Shown here in pieces: positions 46,501 to 57,746 of a stretch of 64,000 bases of DNA (position 1 is its first letter; each line of letters starts with the position of its first letter). The notes beneath the pieces were generated by a model that saw nothing but the letters and a program-made list of their open reading frames with translations, did not search any database and was not told where the DNA came from. The stretch spans positions 187,001-251,000 of the forward strand of contig JAUJYZ010000049.1 in NCBI GenBank assembly GCA_033675265.1, in the 5' to 3' direction. Position numbers and translations under genes: made by a program. The DNA comes from Actinostola sp. cb2023 (lineage: Eukaryota; Cnidaria; Anthozoa; Actiniaria; Actinostolidae).

Positions 46501-49500
46501 AGTACTTGAGATATATTGTTTTTTGCTTTTTATCGAATGTTTTCATATATTTGTTATTAGCTTTTGCATAACGATGAGATATCATACTAACACCCCCACG
46601 GATCCCAGCTTCAACCATCAGAAGCATCTCCGGATCACTCAGCAATTCAAGCTCAATCTTAGTCTTCTTCAACATAGCATCCCATGATAGTCCTGGAGCT
46701 GTATAATACCAACAGGGGTCGGCTTATAATTCTTCATGCATACATCTCGGAAACCCTCGAAAACGTCAGCTAGTAGGATAACATCTGATGTTAGATATAG
46801 ATTATGATATTCTCGCATTGATTTTATATTGAAGACCGTCCATACTTTCTGTGCATGGTTGTAATCATCATCAGAGATATCACAATTATTCAACTTGTTA
46901 TAAAACTCGCTTTTGGAGGGTAGTGATGTTTCATTTAATTTGTCCATTGAGTTAACATAATCGTATGGGTACACTCCTTTCCGTTGTAGTAGGTCAAGCC
47001 TCTCTCCATCATAGAACTTGCTCATATTTCTGAATTGGGCCTTTTCGAGGTTACCAACAAGGGAATCTAGACTAGATGCCATAAATTTGAAACTATCAAT
47101 AAATCTGATCTGTCGTTTAACCTCGTGGAATTTCTCCTTTTTATCTGTAAAAGTATCGACAACAATCTCTTTGGTGAATGAGATATATTTTTCTTCGTTA
47201 TTAGGAATCACATTAATTTTTCCTTCTGATACCCCTAGATTCTTGATGAACAAATGAGCATCATACCCTGATAAATTATGAAATACAACCGGGATATGCT
47301 TCGGGATCCTATATTTCAAAGCACATTCAGTGTGTGCTGCCCCACGATATTTACCTGTAAAAGCTGGTCATGATCAACCGTTCTATCATCTTCTAACTCT
47401 CCCTCACAGATGTGACACTGAGTTTCCTTCGTGTAGTTGTCCCTATCAACTATTGACATTTTAACATTCTTGCCGTATTTGAATTTCGAATATATTTCAC
47501 CCACTGACTTTTCTATCGAGTCTACAAATATCTGGCCAATATTTTCATCCTCACTCTTCAACGTATATCTCACTATTTTTGGTTTATATAGGCTATCATC
47601 ATAACATTTTATCATGTAACAGTACCCTGATGGTGTGTGCTTTTGGTATTTCTCAGTGTATGAACAACTAGGGTCTGGATGGCAAGAAGATATTGGTTCT
47701 GTAAAACATTCGAAATCTGCATATATTACAAATGGGACTCTCATAGAATGATTCCAATTTTTGAATGATATTTTGGTTCCTTTCTTTGGGAGTGTTATTT
47801 TCACAGCATCATGAGTCTTACAATACTCCATGTGGTTATCTAGGGCTGTTTGTGATTTGTAAGATAGCATACACCGTTCACAAAAATATCGGGAATGACC
47901 ATTTTGATTTATCTGAGAATTTATTAGACGGGACATATTTCTGATCCAACAATAATGATTCGTCTTCTCATTTGAAATTAAAAGGAGGTCTATTGTTTGT
48001 TCTCGTCCTTCATTATCACTAATCCTAAATGGAAACACCACCTCCTTCTCATCATCATAACAATTCACATTTATTGCATATCGAGGATTATTCTTCTCAA
48101 ATACTTCAATTTTATCAACTTCTACTGGAAACTCAAGCCCATCCCAACATAGTTTTTCACTGTTTGCCTTGAGATTTCTGCTAATCCGTTCGTTATCTTT
48201 TTTCTCTGGGAATATGGCTCTCGTCACAGACCACTTGAAACATTGATTGTCAGTATTTTCAACATTAATAATTGCTCTCTTCGACCTAAGTTTTCCTGGT
48301 AATGGTAAATAAGATTTGCCGGATAGAGGCTTGTATTTATCAATATATCTATCTATGGTATGTATCATGCTGAATACCCACCCCGATCCCTGGTTTTGAA
48401 AATTATCAATCTTTTCTATTAGATTTCCCATCCATTCCTCATAAACAACAGTCATTTTTGTTGTCTCTGTTATTATCGCCATCTTAGTATGGAAGAATGC
48501 AAATGTTGTTATTAGTTGACCATCAATCTCCTTGGTAAATGATACATCTACAACCATCTTCGTCTTGATTGGTTTCTTCTGCTTGTTGATTAATCCTATG
48601 ATAGCTTCTTTTTTATTCAGTAAAAACGACCAATAATCATAATTTTCAGTATTTTTAATTCTGTAAGAAGACAGATAACCTTTCAATGCCGAGGCTTTTT
48701 TGTATATTTGTGTTGCCTCTTTATTTTTGATTTTTATTGAATTTTTATTTTGTTCGTCAGCTGTTGGCCTCTTGAGATTGTTATTTTGTTCGTCAGCTGT
48801 TGGCCTCTTGAGAGTGCTATAGATATAATTTATCTCCTTCTTCAACGCCTCAAGTTTGGGATTTATAATTCGTTTTATTACTATTGGAACATATGATATA
48901 ATCCAATCAGCGAAATCATTTATCTGTTTTTGTGTTATGCTAGTCACCGCCTCGGCAATCTGTTTCAATGATCGTGGCTGTGATTTAGTTGGTTTTAGAA
49001 TTATTCCTGCAATTTCAGGTACTGGCTGATCCATGATATTATCCGTCATTTCAATATTATATTAACGCGTGTTCTCTTTATACCGATTCATACGCTGGCC
49101 AATAATATATTATTTTTAGTTCCCCACCGAATCTCAAGTATAGACCCTTCCTAGTATAGGCTGTCAAGCATAGGATAGCACGTATAGGATTACATGTATA
49201 GGGTGTTCAGCATAGGATATCTAGTATGGGGGTACCTAGCTTTTTTAATCACCCTCCTATAGTGTTGAATCTTACAAAATAATCTCTATATATGTTCCTC
49301 GCCAATGTATGATTCCCATAGTTATTTCCGTAGGTTTCACCCCCAATTAATTTTATTAGTCTGTCCCAACTTATTTCCTTGGTCTGTCTGTCCCAACTTA
49401 TTTCCTTAGTCTGCCCCAACTTATTTCCTTGGTCTGTCTGTCCCAACTTATTTCCTTAGTCTGCCCCAACTTATTTCCTTGGTCTGTCCCAACTTATTTC

Positions 49501-52500
49501 CTTGGTCTGTCTGTCCCAACTTATTTCCTTGGTCTGTCTGTCCCAACTTATTTCCTTAGTCTGCCCCAACTTATTTCCTTGGTCTGTCTGTCCCAACTTA
49601 TTTCCTTGGTCTGTCTGTCCCAACTTATTTCCTTAGTCTGCCCCAACTTATTTCCTTGGTCTGTCTGTCCCAACTTATTTCCTTGGTCTGTCTGTCCCAA
49701 CTTATTTCCTTAGTCTGCCCCAACTTATTTCCTTGGTCTGTCTGTCCCAACTTATTTCCTTAGTCTGCCCCAACTTATTTCCTTGGTCTGTCTGTCCCAA
49801 CTTATTTCCTTAGTCTGCCCCAACTTATTTCCTTGGTCTGTCCCAACTTATTTCCTTGGTCTGTCTGTCCCAACTTATATCCTTGGTCTGTCTGTCCCAA
49901 CTTATTTCCTTAGTCTGCCCCAACTTATTTCCTTGGTCTGTCTGTCCCAACTTATTTCCTTAGTCTGCCCCAACTTATTTCCTTGGTCTGTCTGCCCCAA
50001 GTTTTGTATCCCACTATTGATGAGATATGGAAGATCAATCTTTAAAATAAAGCTTCGATTATCATTTATGTAGTATTCTGGAATTTCATGTTTCTAGCGC
50101 CAAAAAAGTGCGCTTCAATCGGCCATTCCCTACTACTAAACTAAACACAAAGAAATGTATGGAGCGAAGCCGTGTTGATTGTTTGGGTTGAGTAGATGAC
50201 CTCACTGACACTTCTAAAGATTCATAAAAATGTAATACTTCCTATAGGAATTTTGAGAAAACACATTAACCAGTAATTGTATGACTCTTTGAGATTATTT
50301 CAGTGAAGTTTCAGCTAAATTAAACTTCTATCGATTTTCGTCCAAGTAGCACTTTAAGATTAATTACAATTCCTCACTCTCTCACTGGTCATACATTGTT
50401 AATCCCTCATAGTTTACTAACTACATGTAGACCATAGTTTTTTGCCTTTTATAGCTTTAATATGTCTATAGCTCCAATAATATTTCTCTTATAAAATATA
50501 CCATTTCTCATTCGCTTGACTACCCTTCAAACAAATCGACCAAGTACAATGTACTAGTTGTGGCTAACATTGAGTATGGTACAATGGATTGGAGCTACAA
50601 CATTAGCCTCAACTTGGTCCTTTTGTTTGAAGGGTAGTCAAGCTAATGAGAACATGGTATATTGTAAGGTTAAGGTAGCCGTGCCTTTGCATCGAAGCGA
50701 GAACAACGGTGACCTTGCAATGATACACTGTAGAGACCTTTTTTAACAATAATTATTGTAGGTGCATGAGGCGTTCGATAGGTTGAATAACTTGAATACA
50801 CGCTCTTGCCATTTATTGATGTTCAAGTGTTGATTTCATATTTCACTGATGTACGAATGCAAGCATATGCTAATTAGGGGGAAAAAAGGTCGTTTAACTG
50901 CGCAGACTCACCGGCTGACAGTGCCCCTTTAAGCTAAAAGCTATTAAAGACCAACATGAACCTCTTTACTGTATATCAATACTATTTACTAACCATATAA
51001 TATATACTAAGTATATTGCATTCTAAGGGTAATATTTATAACAAATTATTACTATGATTTATTAAATGTGCATGGTTATCAGTTTACTCTTTTACTCATC
51101 CCCAGAGCTTTGAAAATGGAACTGCTATCTACGGACGGCCACTACTCTGTGTGGGGACACAGACAGAGGATTATGGTTGTAGTAATGGATGTACGTCTGA
51201 ACACATAGATGGTGGTTTGATGCAGCCAAACAATGTCACAACAGAAACTCAATCAGAGAATAATGCAGATAATATGAATACCTCCACTTGTTTGATGAGC
51301 CAAGTTGATAATTTCCATGATAAGAAGGAATACTCTATGAAAGGTTTGCTGTCCAAAATATGTGAAGAGATACCGACATTGTATACGGATGAGAGTGAAG
51401 AATTCAATGGTGACAGTGTAATCCATGGAATGATGGGCAGCCCTCAAGCTTCTTCTATACAACACGAGAGTGATCAAAATGATCACATGGACACTGATAC
51501 TGTGTGTGATAGTAGTCCAACCTTGAATGGAAGGCTTGAGAAATCCACTGAATCCTTTACTGTTCCTTCAGTTGATGGTACCATTGTAGAAGATGAAAGC
51601 TGTATGGACGAGGTTTCCCAAGATATATCACAATCCTTCAACCCTGACTGCAATAGTGAAGATGCAGTTTCAGATGTCATTCCTAAGACTATGGACCAGA
51701 GATTGAAGTGTAAAACATGTGGTAAGGCATTTTCATGTCAAGAAAGTCTCAGAAGTCACGAGCGCATTCATACTGGGAATAAACCATACCAGTGTAAAAC
51801 CTGTAGTAAGACGTATGCACATCAAAGTAGTCTCAAGTATCACGAGCAGAGTCATACCGGGAATAAACCTTACCAATGTAAAACCTGTGGTAAGACATTT
51901 TCACATCAAAGTAACCTCAGCTGTCATGAGCGAATTCATACCGGGAATAAACCATATCAATGTAAAACCTGTGGTAAGACGTTTATACAGCAAAGTAACC
52001 TCAGCTGTCATGAGCGAATTCATACCGGGAATAAACCATATCAATGTAAAACCTGTGGTAAGACGTTTATACAGCAAGGTAACCTCAGCTGTCATGAGCG
52101 AATTCATACCGGGAATAAACCATATCAATGTAAAACCTGTGGTAAGACATTTGCCCAACACAGTGACCTCACCGTTCATGAGCTGTTTCATACCGGGAAT
52201 AAACCATACCAGTGTAAAACCTGTACTAAAGCATTTGCCCAACACAGTTACCTCACCGTTCATGAGCGGATTCATACTGGGAGTAAGCCATACCAATGTA
52301 AAACCTGTGGTAAGACATTTATACGGCAAGGTAATCTCAGAAGTCATGAGCGGACTCATACCGGGAATAAACCATACCAATGTAAAACCTGTGGTAAGAC
52401 ATTTACACATCAAAGTAGCCTCAACCTCCATGAGCGGATTCATACCGGGAATAAACCATACCAATGTAAAACATGTGGTAAAACATTTATACAGCAAGGT

Positions 52501-52812
52501 AATCTCAGCCGTCATGAGCGGATTCATGCCGGGAATAAACCATACCAATGTAAAACCTGTGGTAAGACATTTATACAGCAAGGTAATCTCAGCAGTCATG
52601 AGCGGACTCATACCGGGAATAAACCATACCAGTGTAAAACCTGTACTAAAGCATTTGCCCAACACAGTGACCTCAACGTTCATGAGCGGACTCATACCGG
52701 GAATAAACCATACCAATGTAAAACCTGTGGTAAAACATTTATACGTCAGGACCGTCTACGGATTCATGAACGCATTCATTCTGGTGTGAAACCTTGTAAA
52801 GCTAGGAAGTGA
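37522..52812 (+). CDS. WW-like + C2H2 zinc-finger protein, paralogue 1
   Basis: Exon 37522-37635 joins exon 51106-52812 in phase 0 (donor AAAT/GTATGT, acceptor TCATCCCCAG/AGC), giving 606 residues. The first 38 residues form a WW-like unit: TDW..., YYN, HTWP with 22 residues between the tryptophans. Residues 39-237 are acidic and unstructured-looking. From ~238, 13 tandem C2H2 fingers (CKTCGK..F......L..HERIH) follow, with an unusual invariant linker HTGNKPYQ, where most families have TGEKP(Y/F). A nuclear DNA-binding regulator is inferred. The 13.5 kb intron holds a MITE and the polymerase palindrome. The paralogue at 57747 has a 1.7 kb intron without them. Confidence 0.85.
37652..37812. mobile_element. 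MITE present in paralogue 1, absent in paralogue 2
   Basis: The sequence between CTGTATTTG and AATTGTAAATGTA is continuous in the 57870 copy. Here ~161 bp intervene (GCACGAGTGTGTTTTTC, TAAGCCAATCAGAATCGAG), similar to 29840-30005 in the opposite orientation. Confidence 0.8.
38206..38210. repeat. 5-bp target-site duplication, left copy (AAACT)
   Basis: Matches 50138-50142. Joining the flanks with a single AAACT gives AATTCAAG-AAACT-AAACAC, colinear with AATTCAAG-ACATT-AAACAT in the intact MITE (read on its minus strand). Confidence 0.85.
38341..39165. repeat. Outer minisatellite, left arm
   Basis: Units of GGAAATAAGTTGGG(A/G)CAGAC with or without AGACCAA. About 180 bp longer than the right-arm counterpart. 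Confidence 0.95.
39420..39425 (+). promoter_or_regulatory. Candidate TATA box, left polymerase
   Basis: TATAAA 28 bp before the ATG codon region, within GGTATAAAGAGAACACG. The mirror copy is at 49077-49082. Confidence 0.5.
39453..43193 (+). pseudogene. Protein-primed family B DNA polymerase, left arm, two frameshifts
   Basis: Pieces 39453-40370, 40342-41568 and 41556-43193. Relative to the other arm, one extra T (40366-40368) and one extra TA (41527-41534) break the frame; removing these 3 nt leaves 3738 nt (1245 residues). Visible in order: N-terminal region with a tandem KRPTADEQN repeat (~80-101), the IINVENTDNQCFKWS block common in Polinton-like polymerases (~260), a Cys/His cluster CERC...HMEYC (~390-410), exonuclease I YADFECF (~443), a second CHIC...DHDQ cluster, exonuclease II FHNLSGYDAH, exonuclease III YLTSDVILLAD, motif A YLDANNLYGWAM, motif B LMNNSVFGKTMEN, motif C FTDTDSLLYE. 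All catalytic acidic residues are present. The enzyme replicates linear DNA from a protein primer. A separate terminal protein gene is not seen; the ~300-residue N-terminus could supply it (inference). Confidence 0.9.
43205..43380. repeat. T-rich tandem tract, left inner arm
   Basis: Repeats of TTTTCATTTTTCAATTATCA just after the polymerase stop; mirrored at 45150-45297. Confidence 0.9.
43497..44036. repeat. Inner minisatellite, left arm
   Basis: Units built from TGTTGAGCA(T/G)G and TAATTAGGAATC. Longer than the right-arm array. Confidence 0.95.
44037..44667. repeat. Central palindrome
   Basis: The axis lies between 44401 and 44402 (GATGG/CCATC) with no spacer. Both sides carry ATTCAAGAATAAAATTATTT units; the left has about three extra ~40-bp units (GAACAGAAAATTATTG). 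The outer part (ATAGATAAATTCATATGTATA) pairs with its mirror. Confidence 0.93.
44668..45155. repeat. Inner minisatellite, right arm
   Basis: Complement of the left array, with CAACAGATTCTCAACAAGT and CCAAGAGAGT units. The open frames are artefacts. Confidence 0.95.
45310..49049 (-). pseudogene. Protein-primed family B DNA polymerase, right arm, three frameshifts
   Basis: Minus-strand copy of 39453-43193 with the same motifs. Here the frame is intact where the left copy is broken, and broken elsewhere: +2 nt at 47357-47364 (after the VDHDQL motif), -1 nt at 46720-46723 (after MKNYK) and +1 nt in a T run at 46203-46208 (after LGLVITK). Net +2 on 3740 nt again leaves 3738 nt. The open pieces are 49049-47316, 47319-46669, 46675-46139 and 46167-45310. 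Motifs A, B and C are undamaged. Outside the indels very few substitutions are seen between arms (e.g. LLLRKG versus LLQRKG), so the arms are recent copies, have been homogenised, or the indels are base-calling errors. Confidence 0.9.
49077..49082 (-). promoter_or_regulatory. Candidate TATA box, right polymerase
   Basis: TATAAA on the minus strand at the mirror position of 39420-39425 relative to the two start codons. Confidence 0.5.
49355..49995. repeat. Outer minisatellite, right arm
   Basis: Complement of the left outer array (CCCAACTTATTTCCTTGGTC and TTAGTCTGCC variants). Confidence 0.95.
50138..50142. repeat. 5-bp target-site duplication, right copy (AAACT)
   Basis: Follows the terminal ACTACT of the right arm; see 38206-38210. 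Confidence 0.85.
50506..50655. repeat. Foldback element
   Basis: TCTCATTCGCTTGACTACCC / complement near 50632-50655; the centre is ~70 bp. Confidence 0.75.
50660..51105. other. Intron end of WW/ZNF gene 1
   Basis: From ~50990 (AACCATATAATATA...) the sequence is similar to 59440-59567, including the TCCCCAG acceptor. No gene. Confidence 0.6.
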
Positions 52813-53010
52813 AAAAAGAGATTCAGCAGCTCGCTGTGCACTGTTGCATTGTGGTCTACAAGATGAGACACTTGCAGGAGATGTTGGAGGACGTTATTAT
52901 TTATTATGAACCTTTGACGTCATACTAAACCTTTATATACGTCTGGTAACTTATACCCTGGCACACGTGTCAAACTGATTGGCGAGACGTCACAGCTAAA
53001 TATTTATAAG
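52813..53010 (+). other. 3' region of WW/ZNF gene 1
   Basis: Conserved with 61359-61556 (AACCTTTGACGTCATACTAA, TTATACCCTGGCACACGTGT). The AATAAA present in paralogue 2 is missing here, because ~15 bp differ. Confidence 0.55.
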
Positions 53011-53500
53011 TACAAATTACTCAGATAACACTCGCCTTCCCTTTAGCTCTCTCCTTAGTCTCGCTGGGATTGTGACATCCATTATATTACGGTTATTTCC
53101 AAAAACGTCATAGCCAGGCAATAGGCGAATGGCAAGTTTTTCAGGGTTGCTAAAAATAGCTTTAAGTCCACAAACTCCTCACATGGATCCGGATATGACT
53201 CATCTTTATCTACACAGGGTAGCTCTATCAGTATTTACAAAGCTGTAAAAAATACAAAAAAATACACTAAGAATTACAAAGCGCATGCACTGTGTAACCC
53301 AGTTGACGATTTGTGACTGACGATGGCGGACAAACACAAAAGCCAATTTTATAAAAAAACGCACGCTTTTCAAAATACTATGTATACATTTCCAATTACC
53401 AATGTTATAAGTAATATTTATTCTAGAGAATTTCCAGCGAATCAACAGGGTTGAAGAGTTGTGGTGTAGTGAAGCATGATTTAAGCTACATTTGTACATG
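53010..53500. other. Intergenic, no gene seen
   Basis: No coding exon or clear repeat recognised. Confidence 0.4.
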
Positions 53501-53504
53501 TACA

Positions 53505-54556
53505 CTGCTTGGAGAGGTCTTCCTTTATCTCCTTTCGTGTTCAGGGATGAGAAAGGAAGAACTCGACCATGCAGAGTAAATTGAAGTACGTATAATGTAG
53601 GGTAGAAAAGGGTAGAAAAGCGTGGGGTGCTGATTTGGCAGAGGTCTTCCTTTGCTACTTTCGTGTTCGGGGATGGGAAAGGAAGAACTCGACCATGCAT
53701 GCAGGGTAGATTGAAGTACGTATAATGTGACGGGGTAGAAGAGCGTGGGGTGCTGATTTGGCAGAGGTCTTCCTTTGCTACTTTCGTGTTCGGGGATGGG
53801 AAAGGAAGAACTCGAACATGCAGGGTAGATTGAAGTACGTATAATGTGACGGGGTAGAAAAGCGTGGGGTGCTGATTTGGCAGAGGTTTTCCTTTGCTAC
53901 TTTCGTGTTCGGGGATGGAAAAGGAAGAACTCGACCATGCATGCAGGATAGAATATTGAAGTACGTATAATGTGACGGGGTAGAAGAGCGTGGAGGTTCT
54001 ACTCAGCTTGGCAGAGGTCTTCCTTTGCTCTTTTCGTGTTCAGGGATGAGAAAGGAAGAACTCGATCGACCATGTAGGGTAGATTGAAGTACGTATAATG
54101 TGATAGGGTAGAAGAGCGTGGGGGTGCTGCTTTGGCAGAGGTCTTCCTTTGCTCCTTTCGTGTTCAGGGATGCATGGGAACGGAAGAACTCAACCATACA
54201 GGGTACATTGAAGTACATATAATGTGACGGGGTAGAAGAGCGTGGGATGCTGCTTAATAGCTTAGCAGAATTAAGTATTCCTTTGCTCCTTTCGTGTCCA
54301 GCGATCAGGAAGGAAGAACTCGTCGATACAGGGTAGATTGAAGTACGTATAATGTGACGGTGCATAGTAGAAGATCGTGGGGTGCTGCTTAACTTTGTTG
54401 AGGTGGTCCCTTAATTTCTCCTTTCGTGTCCAGGGATGAGAAAGGAAGAATTCGACAACGCAGAGTAAATTGGGGTGCTGCTTAGCTTAGCATAAGTCTT
54501 CTTTTATCTCCTTTCGATCGTGTTCAGGGATGAGAAAGGAAAAACTCAACGATGCA
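53505..54556. repeat. ~120-bp minisatellite array downstream of WW/ZNF gene 1
   Basis: Units contain GAGAAAGGAAGAACTCGACC, TAGATTGAAGTACGTATAAT, GTGGGGTGCTG and GGCAGAGGTCTTCCTTTG. The same unit makes the array at 62045-62990 after paralogue 2. Confidence 0.92.
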
Positions 54557-54562
54557 GTGTAG

Positions 54563-55350
54563 CAGGGGCGGATCCAGGGGGGGTGGATTGGGTGGCTAGC
54601 CACCCCCGTCTTTTTGAGAGTGTTCTAACACTCCCCCTCATGTTTCGCGTTATTACACGGATTAGGAGAAACCCGGTTGTTCAGATGTTATATAAACACT
54701 GTTGCTTTAAACCTTATTATAATAAAATTGTCCCTTGAATTTAATTTGACAATTCTTTTCAGCGATCATATGGAAACCACACTATAGTGTAGTGATCGCA
54801 GCTGAACACATTTTGGACGCGTATCCTAGCCTGAGCAATCGTAGCGATATGATGGAAATAAAACCAGCCTTGGTCAGAGCAGAGCACGATTCATAATTAA
54901 GGACTTTCGCAAATTAAAGGATTGTCTGAATCGATTCGACATCCGTCGAAATTCTCCAGTGTTATACTATTTTCAATATGCATTTGTTTGCTGAGACAGT
55001 GTAGGAAGTAATTAGCGATACGCGTAAATCACAAATAACTCTTGGAGAACGCTGGAAATAGCATTTCCGAGCCTCTGGATTTCAGAATTTTCTGGGGGGG
55101 CATGCCCCCAAACCCCCCTAGCGCCTCACGCCTACGCCGCTCGCTACGCGTCTCCCCCACCGATTGGCCTCTGCTACGGCCCTGGTTCACTTTTGTGTAG
55201 CAGCAAAAAAGACTAGCTACGCTCCTGGCGTCAATCAGCACCTGGCCTGTACAATTATAATCAGTCGAAGAATATATGATGGAGAATATATACCTTGAAA
55301 GAGCTTTATGATTATCCACCCCCCTTTGTAAAATCCTGGATCCGCCACTG
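54563..55350. mobile_element. CAG(G/T)GGCGGATCCAGG element, 6-bp TSD GTGTAG
   Basis: 788 bp, ends CAGGGGCGGATCCAGG / CCTGGATCCGCCACTG. GTGTAG flanks both sides (54557-54562, 55351-55356), and removing it restores a minisatellite unit (GCAGTGTAGATTGAAG). The ends resemble hAT-type termini, but the duplication is 6 rather than 8 bp. No transposase. Confidence 0.85.
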
Positions 55351-55356
55351 GTGTAG

Positions 55357-55622
55357 ATTGAAGTAACGTATAATGTGACAGGGTAGAAGAGCATGGGCTG
55401 CTGATTTGGCAGAGGTTTTCCTTTGCTTCTAAGCTTTCGTGTTCAGGGATGAGAAAGGAAGAACTCGACTACAGGGTAGATTGAAGTACGTGATAATGTG
55501 ACAGTGTATAGTAGACGAAGATCATGGGGTGCTGCTTAACTTTGTTGAGGTGTTCCCTTTCTCCTTTCGTGTCCAGGGATGAGAAAGGAAGAACTCGACC
55601 ATGCAGGATAGGTTGAGGTACA
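55357..55622. repeat. ~120-bp minisatellite, second part
   Basis: Continuation of the array after the inserted element. Confidence 0.9.
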
Positions 55623-55927
55623 CCGTCACGTGATTCCAAACTTTCTTGATCTGTTTTTTTTTTGGACATCGTCATTTGATTTGTATCATCTCCTTCCTAT
55701 TAAACTCTAACCCAAACGCATGCAATGTGGCCACCATAGTACTTCCAGCCATTAAATCATTGCTTATTTTATCTTCCTCACAAACCAACGGAAACTGACC
55801 ATTATTTTATCCAAATTATTTAATTATTCAATTATTCATTGTCATATATATATAATTTATATTTTTATATTTTTCTGTATGTATTGACATCATATATATT
55901 ATCATTATAATTATTATCTAGTATAGC

Positions 55928-57048
<1,121 letters not shown>

Positions 57049-57488
57049 ATTCTGTTTTAGTACTGAGTTATGCACTTTATCTACTATAAAACCCTAAACC
57101 TAACTTTTCAAAACTCCGCCGAGAAGAGTTGAAGTTTGGTCGAGTCGTTGTTCGTACTGTGAATTAAATAAGAGTAGAAGAAATGACTCGAGGGTGTAAT
57201 AGGAGAGAGCGGTGTGAATAGTTTTTCAGCTCAAGCTGTACTGTGATATGTTTTTTCCCTTGTAAAATAAAGTTTATTATTATTATTATTATAGCATATA
57301 AGCCTATGAGTAAGACGGAAATGGATCATGGGAAATATTCCTTGTTAGTTGATACACGAAGAAGACGTATTTCTGTAAAATGTATTGCAAACACACATCC
57401 GCAGAAGCAGCAGAGTCATCGTCATTAGTACGACAAAATGTTCTTCGATCTTCACTGGGTTTGTAATCGATCCATGAGTTTCTGATCA

Positions 57489-57627
57489 ATTGTTGTTGGG
57501 TACCCTGTGTCAGCGCCCGCAATTCCTTCCGCTGGCTATGGCGTCCTTTGTATTTGATTCAGAGATTCTGTAGAAATATTAGAGTTATCGCGTTAGAAAC
57601 CCTACATATTGTAACCTAAAACTACCG
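57489..57627 (+). promoter_or_regulatory. Promoter-proximal/5'UTR exon of WW/ZNF gene 2
   Basis: Duplicate of 37262-37408, with the same GTAAGT donor. A few small indels separate the two copies. Confidence 0.5.
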
Positions 57628-57746
57628 GTAAGTTTAGTAGATAATACGAACATCGTTGAACGTTGGATGTTGCCTTATTGTATTATTTATCAATGTAATT
57701 GATCGTAAACTATTTGTCACTCATGACGTGTTTAGTCAAGAAAACC

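Larger units (their letters stand above)
38211..50137. mobile_element. Palindromic protein-primed PolB element (~11.9 kb)
   Basis: Two inverted arms of ~6.2 kb (left) and ~5.7 kb (right) meet at 44401/44402. Termini AGTAGTAGGGAATGGCC / complement; 5-bp TSD AAACT. Arm order from outside in: ~130 bp unique end, GGAAATAAGTTGGG minisatellite, ~280 bp leader with TATAAA, polymerase ORF read inward, T-rich tract, TGTTGAGCA minisatellite, ~360 bp AT-rich inner arm. The arms are nearly identical apart from indels and minisatellite copy number. 5'-AG...CT-3' ends and the polymerase recall Polintons, but the TSD is 5 bp rather than the usual 6. No integrase, ATPase, protease or capsid gene is visible in either arm. 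Confidence 0.9.
37850..50362. mobile_element. Foldback MITE split by the polymerase element
   Basis: The left part 37850-38210 and right part 50138-50362 together match the uninterrupted MITE at 11396-11917. Ends TTAAAGTGCTACTTGGACGA / complement and TTTAGCTGAAACTTCA / complement. The 57.9 kb paralogue intron lacks it. Confidence 0.85.

Noticed and set aside
38211..50137. Palindrome as a sequencing or assembly artefact
   Set aside because: Different flanks on the two sides, a TSD, and unequal minisatellites argue against a self-chimeric read.
38211..50137. Standard Polinton/Maverick with all genes
   Set aside because: No integrase, ATPase, protease or capsid frame in ~6 kb of either arm, and the TSD is 5 bp.
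51719..52789. Long alternative-frame and antisense ORFs over the zinc-finger exons
   Set aside because: Shadows of the 84-nt finger repeat; same effect at 60129-61262.
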